NCBI RefSeq assembly: GCF_000720475.1
Contig: NZ_JOAP01000014.1
Location: 1 to 64,000 of the forward strand
Source of the DNA: Streptomyces aureocirculatus
Lineage (GTDB): Bacteria; Actinomycetota; Actinomycetes; Streptomycetales; Streptomycetaceae
Direction: 5' to 3'
DNA: 64,000 nt
Shown here: positions 49,382 through 57,358 of the stretch, one piece after another
How the letters are laid out: every line of letters begins with the position of its first letter
How positions within the stretch are numbered: the stretch's first letter is position 1
Notes under the pieces: generated by a model
The model's input: the letters and a program-made list of their open reading frames with translations, nothing else
The model's database searches: none
Told to the model about the DNA's origin: nothing
Translations under genes and position numbers: made by a program

Positions 49382-49897
49382 CTACTCCACGCGGGTTTCG
49401 GCGCTGGAGTCCCGGTCGTCGTCGGGCAGGTGCACGTCGTTGATGGCGACGTTGACCTCGACGACCTCCAGGCCGGTGATGCGCTCGACGGCCGCGATGA
49501 CGTTCTCGCGCACGTCGTGGGCGACGTCCGTGATGGGCACGCCGTACTCGACGACGATGTCCAGGTCGATCGCCGTCTGCCGCTCGCCGACCTCCACCTT
49601 CACGCCGCGCCCCACGTTCGGACGGCCGCCGGGGACGCGGTCGCGCACCGCGCCGATGGTGCGGGAGAGGCCGCCGCCCATGTCGTGCACTCCGGGGATC
49701 TCCCGCGCCGCCATACCGGCGATCTTGACGACCACCACGTCCGCGATGGAGGTCCTGCCGCGCGTCGCCGCCGGTTCGTCGGCGCCGGTGCGGCCGGTGA
49801 GGGTGGTGGCTCCCTCACCGGTCCGCGAACCGCCGGCGAGGTCCTTCTCGCTGCCGCCGGACGTCGTCGGCTTCGAGGTGAACTCCTGTGTCGCCAT
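49382..49897 (-). CDS. Asp23/Gls24 family envelope stress response protein
   Basis: The product has 171 residues. ATG at 49897 follows AGGAG. Residues about 1-50 are Ser/Thr/Gly-rich. The Asp23 domain (about 52-160) has TSIADVVVVKIAGMAAREIPGVHDMGGG, RGVKVEVGERQTAIDLDIVVEYGVPI and RENVIAAVERITGLEVVEVNVAINDVHL. It is a soluble protein anchored by AmaP at the membrane in Firmicutes and linked to envelope stress. First gene of the operon; divergent from the ECF sigma gene. Confidence 0.92.
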   Translation of the reverse strand: MATQEFTSKPTTSGGSEKDLAGGSRTGEGATTLTGRTGADEPAATRGRTSIADVVVVKIAGMAAREIPGVHDMGGGLSRTIGAVRDRVPGGRPNVGRGVKVEVGERQTAIDLDIVVEYGVPITDVAHDVRENVIAAVERITGLEVVEVNVAINDVHLPDDDRDSSAETRVE

Positions 49898-50326
49898 ATC
49901 GGCATCTCCTAGTCGTGTGCGATGTGTTGATGCTCGGTACGAGGTACGAGGTACGAGGTACGAGGGGCGAGGGGCGTGGGGAGCGGGGAGCGGGGCGTGG
50001 GTCGCGCGGGGTACGAGGTGGGCGGGCACGACGTACACGGGTGAGTCATCACTGCCCCTCCCTCCGTACGTCTGCCCCGGATGCGCGCCGTGCGCCGGAG
50101 CACGCGCCGCGCCCGCCCTGGGGCGGGTGCCGCACTCCCACCGGTTCGCGGGGTGAGCGCCGCACGCTCTTCGAGTCCTTCACTCCTACTGACACGGATG
50201 CCCAGAATCCGTTACGCGCCTCCCGGAAATTTCTTCTGCCGGCGGGTAGCGTGCCTGCGCCGCGTAACGCGGGCGGCTTGTCGTGTGTCGTACGAGCGAG
50301 CACGACCGAAGCGAGAGGAGCCGCGT
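49898..50326. promoter_or_regulatory. Divergent asp23 / ECF sigma intergenic region
   Basis: The 429 bases between the asp23 and sigma starts must hold both promoters. It includes four 8-nt units GGTACGAG (about 49936-49967). On the plus strand GGAAAT (50225-50230), 17 bases, then AGCGTG (50248-50253) could be an ECF-type promoter of the sigma gene itself; the match to GGAAC/CGT boxes is only partial. The sigma ribosome binding site AGAGGAG is at 50314-50320. No gene is supported here. Confidence 0.4.
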
Positions 50327-50914
50327 GTGCCCGGGGACCGGGGCAGAGAGCCGGAGGACGCGGATGCGCCGTTGCCGCACGAGGACGCCTTGCTGGCGGT
50401 ACGCGCGGCCGAAGGCGACGAAGAGGCCTTCGAAGCGCTCGTACACCGTCACGCACCCGTCCTGCTGCGCCTTGCGACGCGGCTGCTCGGCAGTCCGACA
50501 GAGGCCGAGGACGCCGTACAGGAGTCGTTCGTGAGCGCTTGGCGCAAGCTGCCGGAGTTCCGCGGGGACGCCCGGTTCAGCACCTGGATACACCGGATCG
50601 TCACCAACCGGTGCCTCAACGTGCTGCGCTCGCGGCAGCCGGTGACGGCCCTGGACAGCGTTCCGGAGCCGCAGGCGCCCGAACACCAGGTGTCCCCGCC
50701 GCGCGCGGCGGAGGCCCACGCGGCCGTCGCCGACCTGTCACGGGCCATAGAAGAGCTGTCTCCGGAGCAGCGGGTGTGCTGGGTCCTGCGGGAGCTGGAC
50801 GACGTGCCCTATGAGTCCATTGCCGAGACGGTCGGCATCAGCCAGGAGGCGGCCCGCGGCCGTGTCTTCAGGGCCCGGCGCTACCTGACGGAGGCGATGG
50901 CCGGATGGCGATGA
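50327..50914 (+). CDS. ECF-family RNA polymerase sigma factor
   Basis: The product has about 195 residues. GTG at 50327 has AGAGGAG upstream; the frame is open further but without sigma sequence. Region 2 (about 20-100) has EDALLAVRAAEGDEEAFEAL, TEAEDAVQESFVSAWRKLPE and FSTWIHRIVTNRCLNVLR. Region 4 (about 128-190) has LSPEQRVCWVLRELDDVPYE and SIAETVGISQEAARGRVFRARRYL. It should direct polymerase to stress promoters. It overlaps the next gene, which encodes a zinc anti-sigma motif, by 10 bases, so the two are coupled. Confidence 0.93.
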   Translation: MPGDRGREPEDADAPLPHEDALLAVRAAEGDEEAFEALVHRHAPVLLRLATRLLGSPTEAEDAVQESFVSAWRKLPEFRGDARFSTWIHRIVTNRCLNVLRSRQPVTALDSVPEPQAPEHQVSPPRAAEAHAAVADLSRAIEELSPEQRVCWVLRELDDVPYESIAETVGISQEAARGRVFRARRYLTEAMAGWR

Positions 50915-51666
50915 ACGAGAGCGGGGCACCGGGCGGCACATCGTTCGGCGGCGCCTCCGAAGAGGAGCTCCTGCCCTGCGGCCGGGAGCTCGCACAGGTG
51001 TGGGAGCTGGCGGAGGCGGGCGAGCCGGACCCGCACACGGCCGGCTGCGCGCACTGCGCCGAGGCGCTGCGGGCCCTGCGGGCACTGGAGGGTGTCGTCG
51101 CGCGGGCGCGTGACGACGAGCCGCCGGTACCGCCGTGGGACACCGCCGCGCTGGCGGACCGCGTCATGGACGTGGTCCGCCTGGAGCTGCGGCCCGGACG
51201 CACGCTCCCGCTCGGCGATGTCGACGAGGACGCGTGGATCGTGGAGGCGGCGGCCGCGCGGACGTTCCGGGCCGCCGTCGACACCCTGCCGGGAGTCCGC
51301 GCGGGAAGCTGCCGTGTCGAGGCCGACCCGCAGGAAGCGTCCGCTGCCGCGCCGCCTCCGGGACGGCTGCCGCGGGGGCCGGCCAGGGTCCGCGTCGAAG
51401 TGCAGGCGGGGCTCTCCTGGAACCTGCAGCTCGTGGCGGACGAGGTGCGCGCCCGGATCGTCGGGGCCGCGGACCACGAGCTCGGCATGCGGATCGCAGC
51501 GGTGGATGTCGTGGTCACCGACCTGCTCGACGGGAACGAGGACGAACCCGGAGGGGACGGCGGGGGACGCGACGGGGACGAAACGGATTCCGGCGTGGAC
51601 AGCACCGGACTCGGCAAGGGAGATTGCGGCGGGGACGAGGACGCGGCGGAAGGACGGCAGCGATGA
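50905..51666 (+). CDS. Zinc anti-sigma motif fused to Asp23-like protein
   Basis: The product has 253 residues. The N-terminus has DPHTAGCAHCAEALRALRAL, that is His-x3-Cys-x2-Cys, the ZAS motif of anti-sigma factors. After a linker comes an Asp23-like region (about 85-210; ARTFRAAVDTLPGVRAGSC, RVRVEVQAGLSWNLQLVADEVRARIVGAADHELGMRIAAVDVVV). A Gly/Asp-rich tail ends it. No membrane helix is present. ATG at 50905 has GGAGGCG eight bases upstream, giving a 10-base overlap with the sigma gene; ATG at 50911 is an alternative. The likely role is to hold the ECF sigma factor in check, with the Asp23 part linking it to the envelope proteins. Role is inferred. Confidence 0.72.
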   Translation: MAMNESGAPGGTSFGGASEEELLPCGRELAQVWELAEAGEPDPHTAGCAHCAEALRALRALEGVVARARDDEPPVPPWDTAALADRVMDVVRLELRPGRTLPLGDVDEDAWIVEAAAARTFRAAVDTLPGVRAGSCRVEADPQEASAAAPPPGRLPRGPARVRVEVQAGLSWNLQLVADEVRARIVGAADHELGMRIAAVDVVVTDLLDGNEDEPGGDGGGRDGDETDSGVDSTGLGKGDCGGDEDAAEGRQR

Positions 51667-52001
51667 CGGACCAGCAGGCACCCCGCACCCTTGCGGACAC
51701 CGTGGGCGCCGCCGTCCTCGCCACCCGCGGTGTGGCCTTCCTCCGACCCGGCCTCGCCGAACTCCTGCGCTCCTCGGTGGGCCTCGGAGCGGCGCGGGGC
51801 GGGGCCGGGGTTTCTGGGGTGCGCGTGCGGCGGCAGGGCACCAAGGGCCTCGACATCGAGGTGCACGTGGTGCTCAACCGCGGGCACCGCGCCCTGGACG
51901 TGACCCGCGCGGTGCGTGCGGCCGTCCTCGACGCCCTCCTTACGGAGGCGAGGGAGAACGGCTCCGCGCAGGTCAAGGTGACGGTGACCGGGGTCGTGTG
52001 A
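51663..52001 (+). CDS. Small Asp23-like protein
   Basis: The product has 112 residues. ATG overlaps the preceding TGA by four bases. It begins MTDQQAPRTLADTVGAAVLAT and has the Asp23-like core RGVAFLRPGLAELLRSSVGLG, VRVRRQGTKGLDIEVHVVLNRGHRALDVTRAVRAAVLDAL and a beta end VKVTVTGVV. Together with the two Asp23 proteins on the other strand and the ZAS fusion, this is the fourth Asp23-type chain of the locus. No membrane helix. It ends 58 bases before miaB. Confidence 0.72.
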   Translation: MTDQQAPRTLADTVGAAVLATRGVAFLRPGLAELLRSSVGLGAARGGAGVSGVRVRRQGTKGLDIEVHVVLNRGHRALDVTRAVRAAVLDALLTEARENGSAQVKVTVTGVV

Positions 52002-52059
52002 CCGCCGGGGCGGACGAGGGGGTGAGGGTGCACCACGGGTGCCCCCTTACCCTTGAGGG

Positions 52060-53592
52060 ATGACCAGCAGCAGTGTCCGGAGCGGAGCAGTGGACGAAGT
52101 GGCCGTTGCGCGAAGCTACGAGATCCGCACCTACGGGTGCCAGATGAACGTCCACGACTCCGAACGGCTCTCCGGCCTCCTGGAGGACGCCGGTTACGTG
52201 CGTGCGCCCGAGGGCTCCGACGGCGACGCGGACGTCGTCGTCTTCAACACGTGCGCGGTCCGCGAGAACGCCGACAACCGCCTCTACGGAAACCTCGGCC
52301 GCCTCGCCCCCAGGAAGACGCAGCGTCCCGGCATGCAGATCGCCGTCGGCGGCTGCCTTGCCCAGAAGGACCGCGACACCATCGTGAAGAAGGCGCCCTG
52401 GGTGGACGTCGTCTTCGGTACGCACAACATCGGCAAGCTGCCGGTACTCCTGGAGCGCGCCCGCGTACAGGAAGAGGCGCAGGTCGAGATCGCCGAGTCC
52501 CTGGAGGCGTTCCCCTCGACGCTGCCCACGCGCCGCGAGAGCGCGTACGCGGCATGGGTGTCGATCTCCGTCGGCTGCAACAACACCTGCACCTTCTGCA
52601 TCGTGCCCGCGCTGCGCGGCAAGGAGAAGGACCGCAGGACCGGTGACATCCTCGCCGAGATCGAGGCGCTCGTCGGCGAGGGCGTCTCGGAGATCACCCT
52701 CCTCGGGCAGAACGTGAACGCCTACGGATCCGACATCGGCGACCGGGAGGCCTTCAGCAAGCTGCTGCGCGCCTGTGGGCGGATCGAGGGCCTGGAGCGG
52801 GTGCGCTTCACCTCGCCGCACCCGCGCGACTTCACGGACGACGTGATCGCCGCGATGGCCGAGACGCCGAACGTGATGCCCCAGTTGCACATGCCGCTGC
52901 AGTCGGGATCGGACACCGTCCTGAAGGCGATGCGCCGCTCGTACCGCCAGGAGCGTTACCTGGGGATCATCGAGAAGGTGCGCGCCGCCATCCCGCACGC
53001 CGCCATCACCACGGACATCATCGTCGGCTTCCCCGGGGAGACCGAGGAGGACTTCGAGCAGACCCTGCACGTGGTCCGCGAGGCCCGCTTCGCCCAGGCG
53101 TTCACGTTCCAGTACTCCAAGCGCCCCGGCACCCCCGCGGCCACCATGGACGGCCAGATCCCCAAGGAGGTCGTGCAGGCCCGCTACGAGCGCCTGGTGG
53201 CCCTCCAGGAGGAGATCTCCTGGGACGAGAACAAGAAGCAGGTCGGCCGCACCCTGGAGCTGACGGTCGCCGAGGGCGAGGGACGCAAGGACGGCGCCAC
53301 GCACCGCCTCTCCGGCCGGGCCGCCGACAACCGCCTGGTCCACTTCACCAAGCCCGACACCGAGGTCCGCCCCGGCGACGTGGTGACGGTCGAGATCACG
53401 TACGCGGCACCGCACCACCTCCTCGCCGAGGGCGCCGTCCTCGACGTACGGCGCACCCGCGCGGGCGACGCCTGGGAGAAGCGGAACGCGGCGGAGGCCG
53501 CGAAGCCCGCGGGCGTCCTGCTCGGCCTGCCCAAGGTGGGCGTGCCGCAGCCGCTGCCGGCGGCTGCGGGGAGCGGCTGCGGCTGCGACTAG
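52060..53592 (+). CDS. miaB: tRNA-2-methylthio-N6-dimethylallyladenosine synthase MiaB
   Basis: The product has 510 residues. UPF0004 domain with the three N-terminal cluster cysteines ([31 protein letters not shown]). Radical SAM motif Cys173, Cys177, Cys180 in [12 protein letters not shown], then a C-terminal TRAM domain. The [12 protein letters not shown] start marks MiaB. It adds methylthio at C2 of i6A37 in tRNAs reading UNN codons. MiaA, which makes i6A37, lies 2.1 kb downstream. The last residues are SGCGCD, a Cys-rich end of no known function. Confidence 0.96.
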   Translation: MTSSSVRSGAVDEVAVARSYEIRTYGCQMNVHDSERLSGLLEDAGYVRAPEGSDGDADVVVFNTCAVRENADNRLYGNLGRLAPRKTQRPGMQIAVGGCLAQKDRDTIVKKAPWVDVVFGTHNIGKLPVLLERARVQEEAQVEIAESLEAFPSTLPTRRESAYAAWVSISVGCNNTCTFCIVPALRGKEKDRRTGDILAEIEALVGEGVSEITLLGQNVNAYGSDIGDREAFSKLLRACGRIEGLERVRFTSPHPRDFTDDVIAAMAETPNVMPQLHMPLQSGSDTVLKAMRRSYRQERYLGIIEKVRAAIPHAAITTDIIVGFPGETEEDFEQTLHVVREARFAQAFTFQYSKRPGTPAATMDGQIPKEVVQARYERLVALQEEISWDENKKQVGRTLELTVAEGEGRKDGATHRLSGRAADNRLVHFTKPDTEVRPGDVVTVEITYAAPHHLLAEGAVLDVRRTRAGDAWEKRNAAEAAKPAGVLLGLPKVGVPQPLPAAAGSGCGCD

Positions 53593-53611
53593 ACCCGTTA
53601 CGCTGCGGATC

Positions 53612-54382
53612 ATGCTTGTCGCCGCGGCCGTCTGCCCCTGCCCGCCCCTGCTCGTCCCCGAGGTCGCCGCGGGTGCGGCACCGGAACTGGATGCCGCGCG
53701 GGCGGCGTGCTCCGACGTGCTCGGCGTGCTCGCGGCGTCCCGGCCCGACCGCCTGGTCGTCGTGGGCCCCGCCGGAGCGCGCGGCCGGGGAACGCACGCC
53801 CAGGGGGCGCGCGGCTCGTTCCGTGGATTCGGTGTGGACCTCGACGTACGCCTGGGAGCGGCCCCCACGGGTGCCGCCGACCCCCACGAGGGCGAAGCCG
53901 ACCCCCACGCGGGCGAAGAGGGCGCGGCGGGGGAGCTCCCGGTGTCGCTGGCCGTCGCGGGGTGGCTCCTGGAGCGCACGAAGTGGTCGGCCGCGCCCCT
54001 CGAAGGCCTCGGTGTGGCGGAACCTCTTGAGGCCGAGCGGTGTATCCGACTCGGGGAAGAGATCGCCGCGCGCGCGGAGCGGGTGGCACTGCTCGTGATG
54101 GGTGACGCCAGCGCGTGCCGGACCCTGAAGGCCCCCGGCTATCTGGACGAGCGGGCGGCAGGGTTCGACGCGGCCGTGGCGCGGGCGCTGGCCGCCGCGG
54201 ACGTGACGGCGCTCAAGGAGCTTGACGCGGACCTCGCGGGGCAGCTCAAGGCGGCCGGACGCGCGCCCTGGCAGGTGCTCGCGGGCGCTGCGGGTGCCCA
54301 GGGCGGGGCGGACCTGAGCGGCGAGCTGCTCTTCGATGACGCGCCGTACGGCGTGGGTTACCTGGTGGCGGCCTGGTCGTAG
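53612..54382 (+). CDS. Class III extradiol dioxygenase-like protein (LigB superfamily)
   Basis: The product has 256 residues. It starts MLVAAAVCPCPPLLVPEVAAG, with a CPCPPLLVPE motif at the beta-1 end and EAERCIRLGEEIAARAERVALLVMGDASA and VLAGAAGAQGGADLSGELLFDDAPYGVGYLVAAW. The overall pattern is that of the conserved actinobacterial LigB-superfamily members next to miaB/miaA. The metal-binding His pair of true extradiol enzymes is not clear (HPP at the start is replaced by CPP), so activity is doubtful. It contains an internal duplication of ADPHEGE/ADPHAGE. It lies 19 bases after miaB. Confidence 0.65.
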   Translation: MLVAAAVCPCPPLLVPEVAAGAAPELDAARAACSDVLGVLAASRPDRLVVVGPAGARGRGTHAQGARGSFRGFGVDLDVRLGAAPTGAADPHEGEADPHAGEEGAAGELPVSLAVAGWLLERTKWSAAPLEGLGVAEPLEAERCIRLGEEIAARAERVALLVMGDASACRTLKAPGYLDERAAGFDAAVARALAAADVTALKELDADLAGQLKAAGRAPWQVLAGAAGAQGGADLSGELLFDDAPYGVGYLVAAWS

Positions 54383-54669
54383 GGGCCCGGCCTTCTCGCG
54401 GGGCAGACGCGGGCGCTTCGCGCGCGGCCGCTGTTTTTTGTACCCCGGCCGTCTGTAGGGGGCTGCTGGCCGTCTGTACGGGGCGGTCGGCCGTCCGTAC
54501 GGGGTCGCGATGCTCCCCCGGTACTCAGCCGCGCCTCCGTCCAGCCACAGCCCTGCACGCAGCCGTCCCTCCCGGAGCGCAGCCGTACCCGCACCGGCCT
54601 CCGTACACAGGCCGACGGCCACGAAGCCGAGTGCGCTCCGCGGCCGTCAGCCGGTTGTGCAGGGTGCGC
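54383..54669. repeat. Gap with 21-nt tandem repeat (3 units)
   Basis: Three units of the form GGCCGTCTGTACGGGGCGGT (21 nt each) start at 54447, 54468 and 54489. A T run at 54433-54438 after a GC-rich stretch may end the miaB transcript. The remainder shows nothing recognisable. Confidence 0.7.
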
Positions 54670-54990
54670 TCAGGAAGCCGCAGGGGGCGTCGGTGACGAC
54701 GGCGGTGACGGCGGCGGGGTATCGCCGGGGGGAGTGCGGCCGCCAACATCCTTATGACCGTCGCCCTCCTTACGGCCGTCGTCCTCTCCCGCGAAACGGT
54801 CCAAGGCGTCCTTCGCCTTGCCCGTCCCCGTCCGGATCTTGTCGCTGTACCTGCCCTTGGTCCTCCGGTCGACAAGCTGAGCGGCCTTGTCCAGGCCCAG
54901 GTCGATCTTGTCCCCGTGCTGATGCGCGAGGTCGGAGGCCTTGCCCTTGGCCGGGGCGAGCTTGTCTTTCAGACGGTTCAGGAAGCCCAT
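54670..54990 (-). CDS. MT0933/Rv0909-type antitoxin-like protein
   Basis: The product has 106 residues. The first 60 residues (MGFLNRLKDKLAPAKGKASD, then HQHGDKIDLGLDKAAQLVDRRTKGRYSDKIRTG) match the small actinobacterial antitoxin family of Rv0909. The tail is Pro/Ser-rich. ATG has GAAGGTGA upstream. The usual partner, a SRPBCC-type toxin, is not seen next to it. The role here as an antitoxin is therefore unproven; the gene may be an orphan regulator or a stress protein. Confidence 0.7.
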   Translation of the reverse strand: MGFLNRLKDKLAPAKGKASDLAHQHGDKIDLGLDKAAQLVDRRTKGRYSDKIRTGTGKAKDALDRFAGEDDGRKEGDGHKDVGGRTPPGDTPPPSPPSSPTPPAAS

Positions 54991-55014
54991 GGGGTCACCT
55001 TCCCTTGCGGGGAG

Positions 55015-55506
55015 TCATTTGCGGGCGCTCTCACCGGCCTCGTTGTCGGCCGCTTCCTGCGCGGACTGCTGCTTGGGGATCTCCACGTTGTCCGCGCCGT
55101 CGGCAGCGGCGGCATCGTCGGCATCCTTGGCATCCGCGGCGCCGTCAGCGCTTCCGCCCTTGTCGGCGACAGCCGACGCGGCCGATTCCGTCGCCTCGGC
55201 GTTGGCACCGGCCTGAGAACCGGAACCGGAACCGGACTGAGAACCGGAACCGGAAGCGGAAGCACCGTCGGAGTCGGGTCCGGAGTCGGATCCCGTGGCG
55301 GAAACAGAGGCGGAAGCGGAGGCGGACTCGGTGTCCGCATCACTCTTCGCCTCGACCTTGGCGTCGTCCGCCGCGGCCCCGCCTTCGGCCTCGGAGGGCT
55401 CGTCGGCCGCCTCCTGCTCGGCCGTCCGGCGGTCGGCCGCCGCCTCCGCGGCCGAGGCCTCCTCCGTGTCCTTGGACTTCCGGCGGAACCGTGCAAAAAC
55501 GCCCAT
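55015..55506 (-). CDS. Acidic Ser/Ala-rich protein, hypothetical
   Basis: The product has 163 residues. It starts MGVFARFRRKSKDTEEASAA; ATG at 55506 follows GGAGTAGAT. After a short basic N-terminus the protein is almost all Ala, Glu, Asp, Ser and Gly. It is probably disordered. Homologous genes in Streptomyces carry a 'gliding motility protein' label, but this has no support I can see. It lies 24 bases upstream of the antitoxin-like gene on the same strand, so the two may be cotranscribed. Confidence 0.65.
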   Translation of the reverse strand: MGVFARFRRKSKDTEEASAAEAAADRRTAEQEAADEPSEAEGGAAADDAKVEAKSDADTESASASASVSATGSDSGPDSDGASASGSGSQSGSGSGSQAGANAEATESAASAVADKGGSADGAADAKDADDAAAADGADNVEIPKQQSAQEAADNEAGESARK

Positions 55507-55688
55507 ATCTACTCCATACGTTACTCGTGTGGGCGAAATCCCGCGCCGCCCGGTGCGTCCCATTGCGTCGCCCGGGTCACCGGTTCTCGAAACCGGCGGC
55601 CGGAACCTCGCAACAGGCAACGACCCCGGAGCCGTGCCGTCACGTAGCTCGTTCGGGCACGTGCGCCGTGGTTTGCGAGACTGGTGCG

Positions 55689-56627
55689 GTGAGAAGCGCA
55701 GCTCCCGCCCCGCGGGTCATCGCCGTCGTCGGGCCGACCGCGGCCGGAAAGTCCGATCTGGGTGTTTTCCTTGCCCAGCGCCTCGGCGGCGAAGTCGTCA
55801 ACGCCGACTCGATGCAGCTATATCGGGGGATGGACATCGGCACCGCCAAACTGACGCCCGCCGAGCGCGAAGGCGTTCCGCACCACCTCCTCGACATCTG
55901 GGACGTCACCGAGGCGGCGAGCGTGGCCGAGTACCAGAAGCTGGCGCGCGCGGAGATCGACCGGCTGCTCGGCGAGGGCCGCTGGCCGGTCCTGGTCGGC
56001 GGCTCCGGACTGTACGTGCGCGGGGCCGTCGACCAACTGGAGTTCCCCGGCACCGACCCCGCCGTACGCGCCCGCATCGAGGAGGAGCTCGCTCATCTGG
56101 GCCCGGGCGCGCTGCACGCCCGCCTCGCCGCGGCCGACCCGGACGCGGCCCGCGCCATCCTGCCCGGAAACGGGCGCCGGATCGTGCGCGCCCTCGAAGT
56201 CATCGAGATCACCGGCAAGCCGTTCACCGCCAACCTGCCCGGCCACGAGTCCGTGTACGACACCGTGCAGATCGGCGTCGACGTGGGCAGGCCCGAGCTG
56301 GACGAGCGCATCGCCACGCGCGTGGACCGCATGTGGGAGGCCGGACTCGTGGACGAGGTGCGCACGCTGGAGGCGCAGGGACTGCGGGAGGGGCGCACGG
56401 CCGCCCGCGCACTCGGCTACCAGCAGGTGCTCACGGCGCTCGCCGGTGAGTGCACCGAGGACGAGGCGCGCGCCGAGACCGTGCGCGCCACCAAGCGCTT
56501 CGCCCGCCGACAGGACTCCTGGTTCCGCCGCGATCCGCGGGTGCACTGGCTGAGCGGCGCCGTGGCCGACCGCGGGGAACTCCAGGCAAGCGCACTGACG
56601 TTGGTCGAACGAGCGGTCACAGCCTGA
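55689..56627 (+). CDS. miaA: tRNA dimethylallyltransferase MiaA
   Basis: The product has 312 residues, the usual length. It starts at GTG; frame open further upstream. P-loop GPTAAGKSDLGVFLAQRLGG, then NADSMQLYRGMDIGTAKLT, the catalytic TWR-equivalent DQLEFPGTDPAVRAR, and GYQQVLTAL with KRFARRQDSWFRRD. It transfers dimethylallyl to N6 of A37 of tRNAs reading UNN codons, the substrate of MiaB. In Streptomyces this includes the bldA tRNA-Leu(UAA), so the pair bears on translation of TTA codons. Confidence 0.97.
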   Translation: MRSAAPAPRVIAVVGPTAAGKSDLGVFLAQRLGGEVVNADSMQLYRGMDIGTAKLTPAEREGVPHHLLDIWDVTEAASVAEYQKLARAEIDRLLGEGRWPVLVGGSGLYVRGAVDQLEFPGTDPAVRARIEEELAHLGPGALHARLAAADPDAARAILPGNGRRIVRALEVIEITGKPFTANLPGHESVYDTVQIGVDVGRPELDERIATRVDRMWEAGLVDEVRTLEAQGLREGRTAARALGYQQVLTALAGECTEDEARAETVRATKRFARRQDSWFRRDPRVHWLSGAVADRGELQASALTLVERAVTA

Positions 56628-56677
56628 TCACGTGATGGCATCGGGACGCTCCGCCGGTCATCGGGGCACCTGACGGC

Positions 56678-57226
56678 GTGCCATCATCGACCATCGATCG
56701 ACCAGATGAGTCCGGAGTGGGAGGGCGCGTGGCGATGGAGGCCGGCCCTCGTGACACCGCACATGACGGCGAGCGGCACACCGCACGACACGGTGAGTCG
56801 CTCAGCCCGGACGGACCGGACAGCCCCGGGATCGTGGCCGGAGGCGTGACCGACGACGGCCCCACCGACGAGGGCCTGGCGACGGAGCCGGAGGTCGAGG
56901 TCGAGCTGCGGCCGCAGCGCAGGCTGCGCATCTGGCAGCTCGCGCCGATTGTGATCCTGGCCGCCGTCGGCTCCCTGATGTTCGCCTTCCCGCTGGCCTT
57001 CGAGTTCGGCGACGGCGGTGCCGTCGTGGCCATGCTGGGGCTGCTCATCAGCTCCTGTGCCGCGGGCTGGGGCATGATGGCCGCCCGTCGCGTCGGCCAC
57101 ACCTGGCCCGGCCTGCCGGAGCGCGGCTCCGGGCGGCGGCCGGACTGGCGGGTGGTCTCCGCGTACGTGCTGATCGTGGCGCTCGTCGCGGTGCTCGCCG
57201 TCTGGCGTGTGGCCCGGCTCCGCTGA
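56678..57226 (+). CDS. Conserved membrane protein, hypothetical
   Basis: The product has 182 residues. Starts at GTG. First 85 residues hydrophilic and Asp/Gly-rich; then EVELRPQRRLRIWQLAPIVIL and three helices (about 87-110, 115-137, 160-178). It fits the conserved small membrane gene between miaA and dapF in Streptomyces. No function known to me. It could be translated in one unit with miaA, 51 bases away. Confidence 0.68.
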   Translation: MPSSTIDRPDESGVGGRVAMEAGPRDTAHDGERHTARHGESLSPDGPDSPGIVAGGVTDDGPTDEGLATEPEVEVELRPQRRLRIWQLAPIVILAAVGSLMFAFPLAFEFGDGGAVVAMLGLLISSCAAGWGMMAARRVGHTWPGLPERGSGRRPDWRVVSAYVLIVALVAVLAVWRVARLR

Positions 57227-57358
57227 GGCCAGGACCCGCCGAGCCCCGGCTGCGCTGAGTTCAGGCTCCGCCGAGCCCCGGCCCCGCCCGCACAGCGGGA
57301 TCCCGGCCGCGTGGACGGCCCCCGAAGGTTTGTCGCAGCCACCCCGTACGATCGAGGA

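Noticed and set aside
50225-50253. ECF-type autoregulatory promoter of the sigma gene
   Set aside because: GGAAAT-N17-AGCGTG departs from GGAAC/CGT consensus and has no matching site before asp23; too weak to call as a separate feature.
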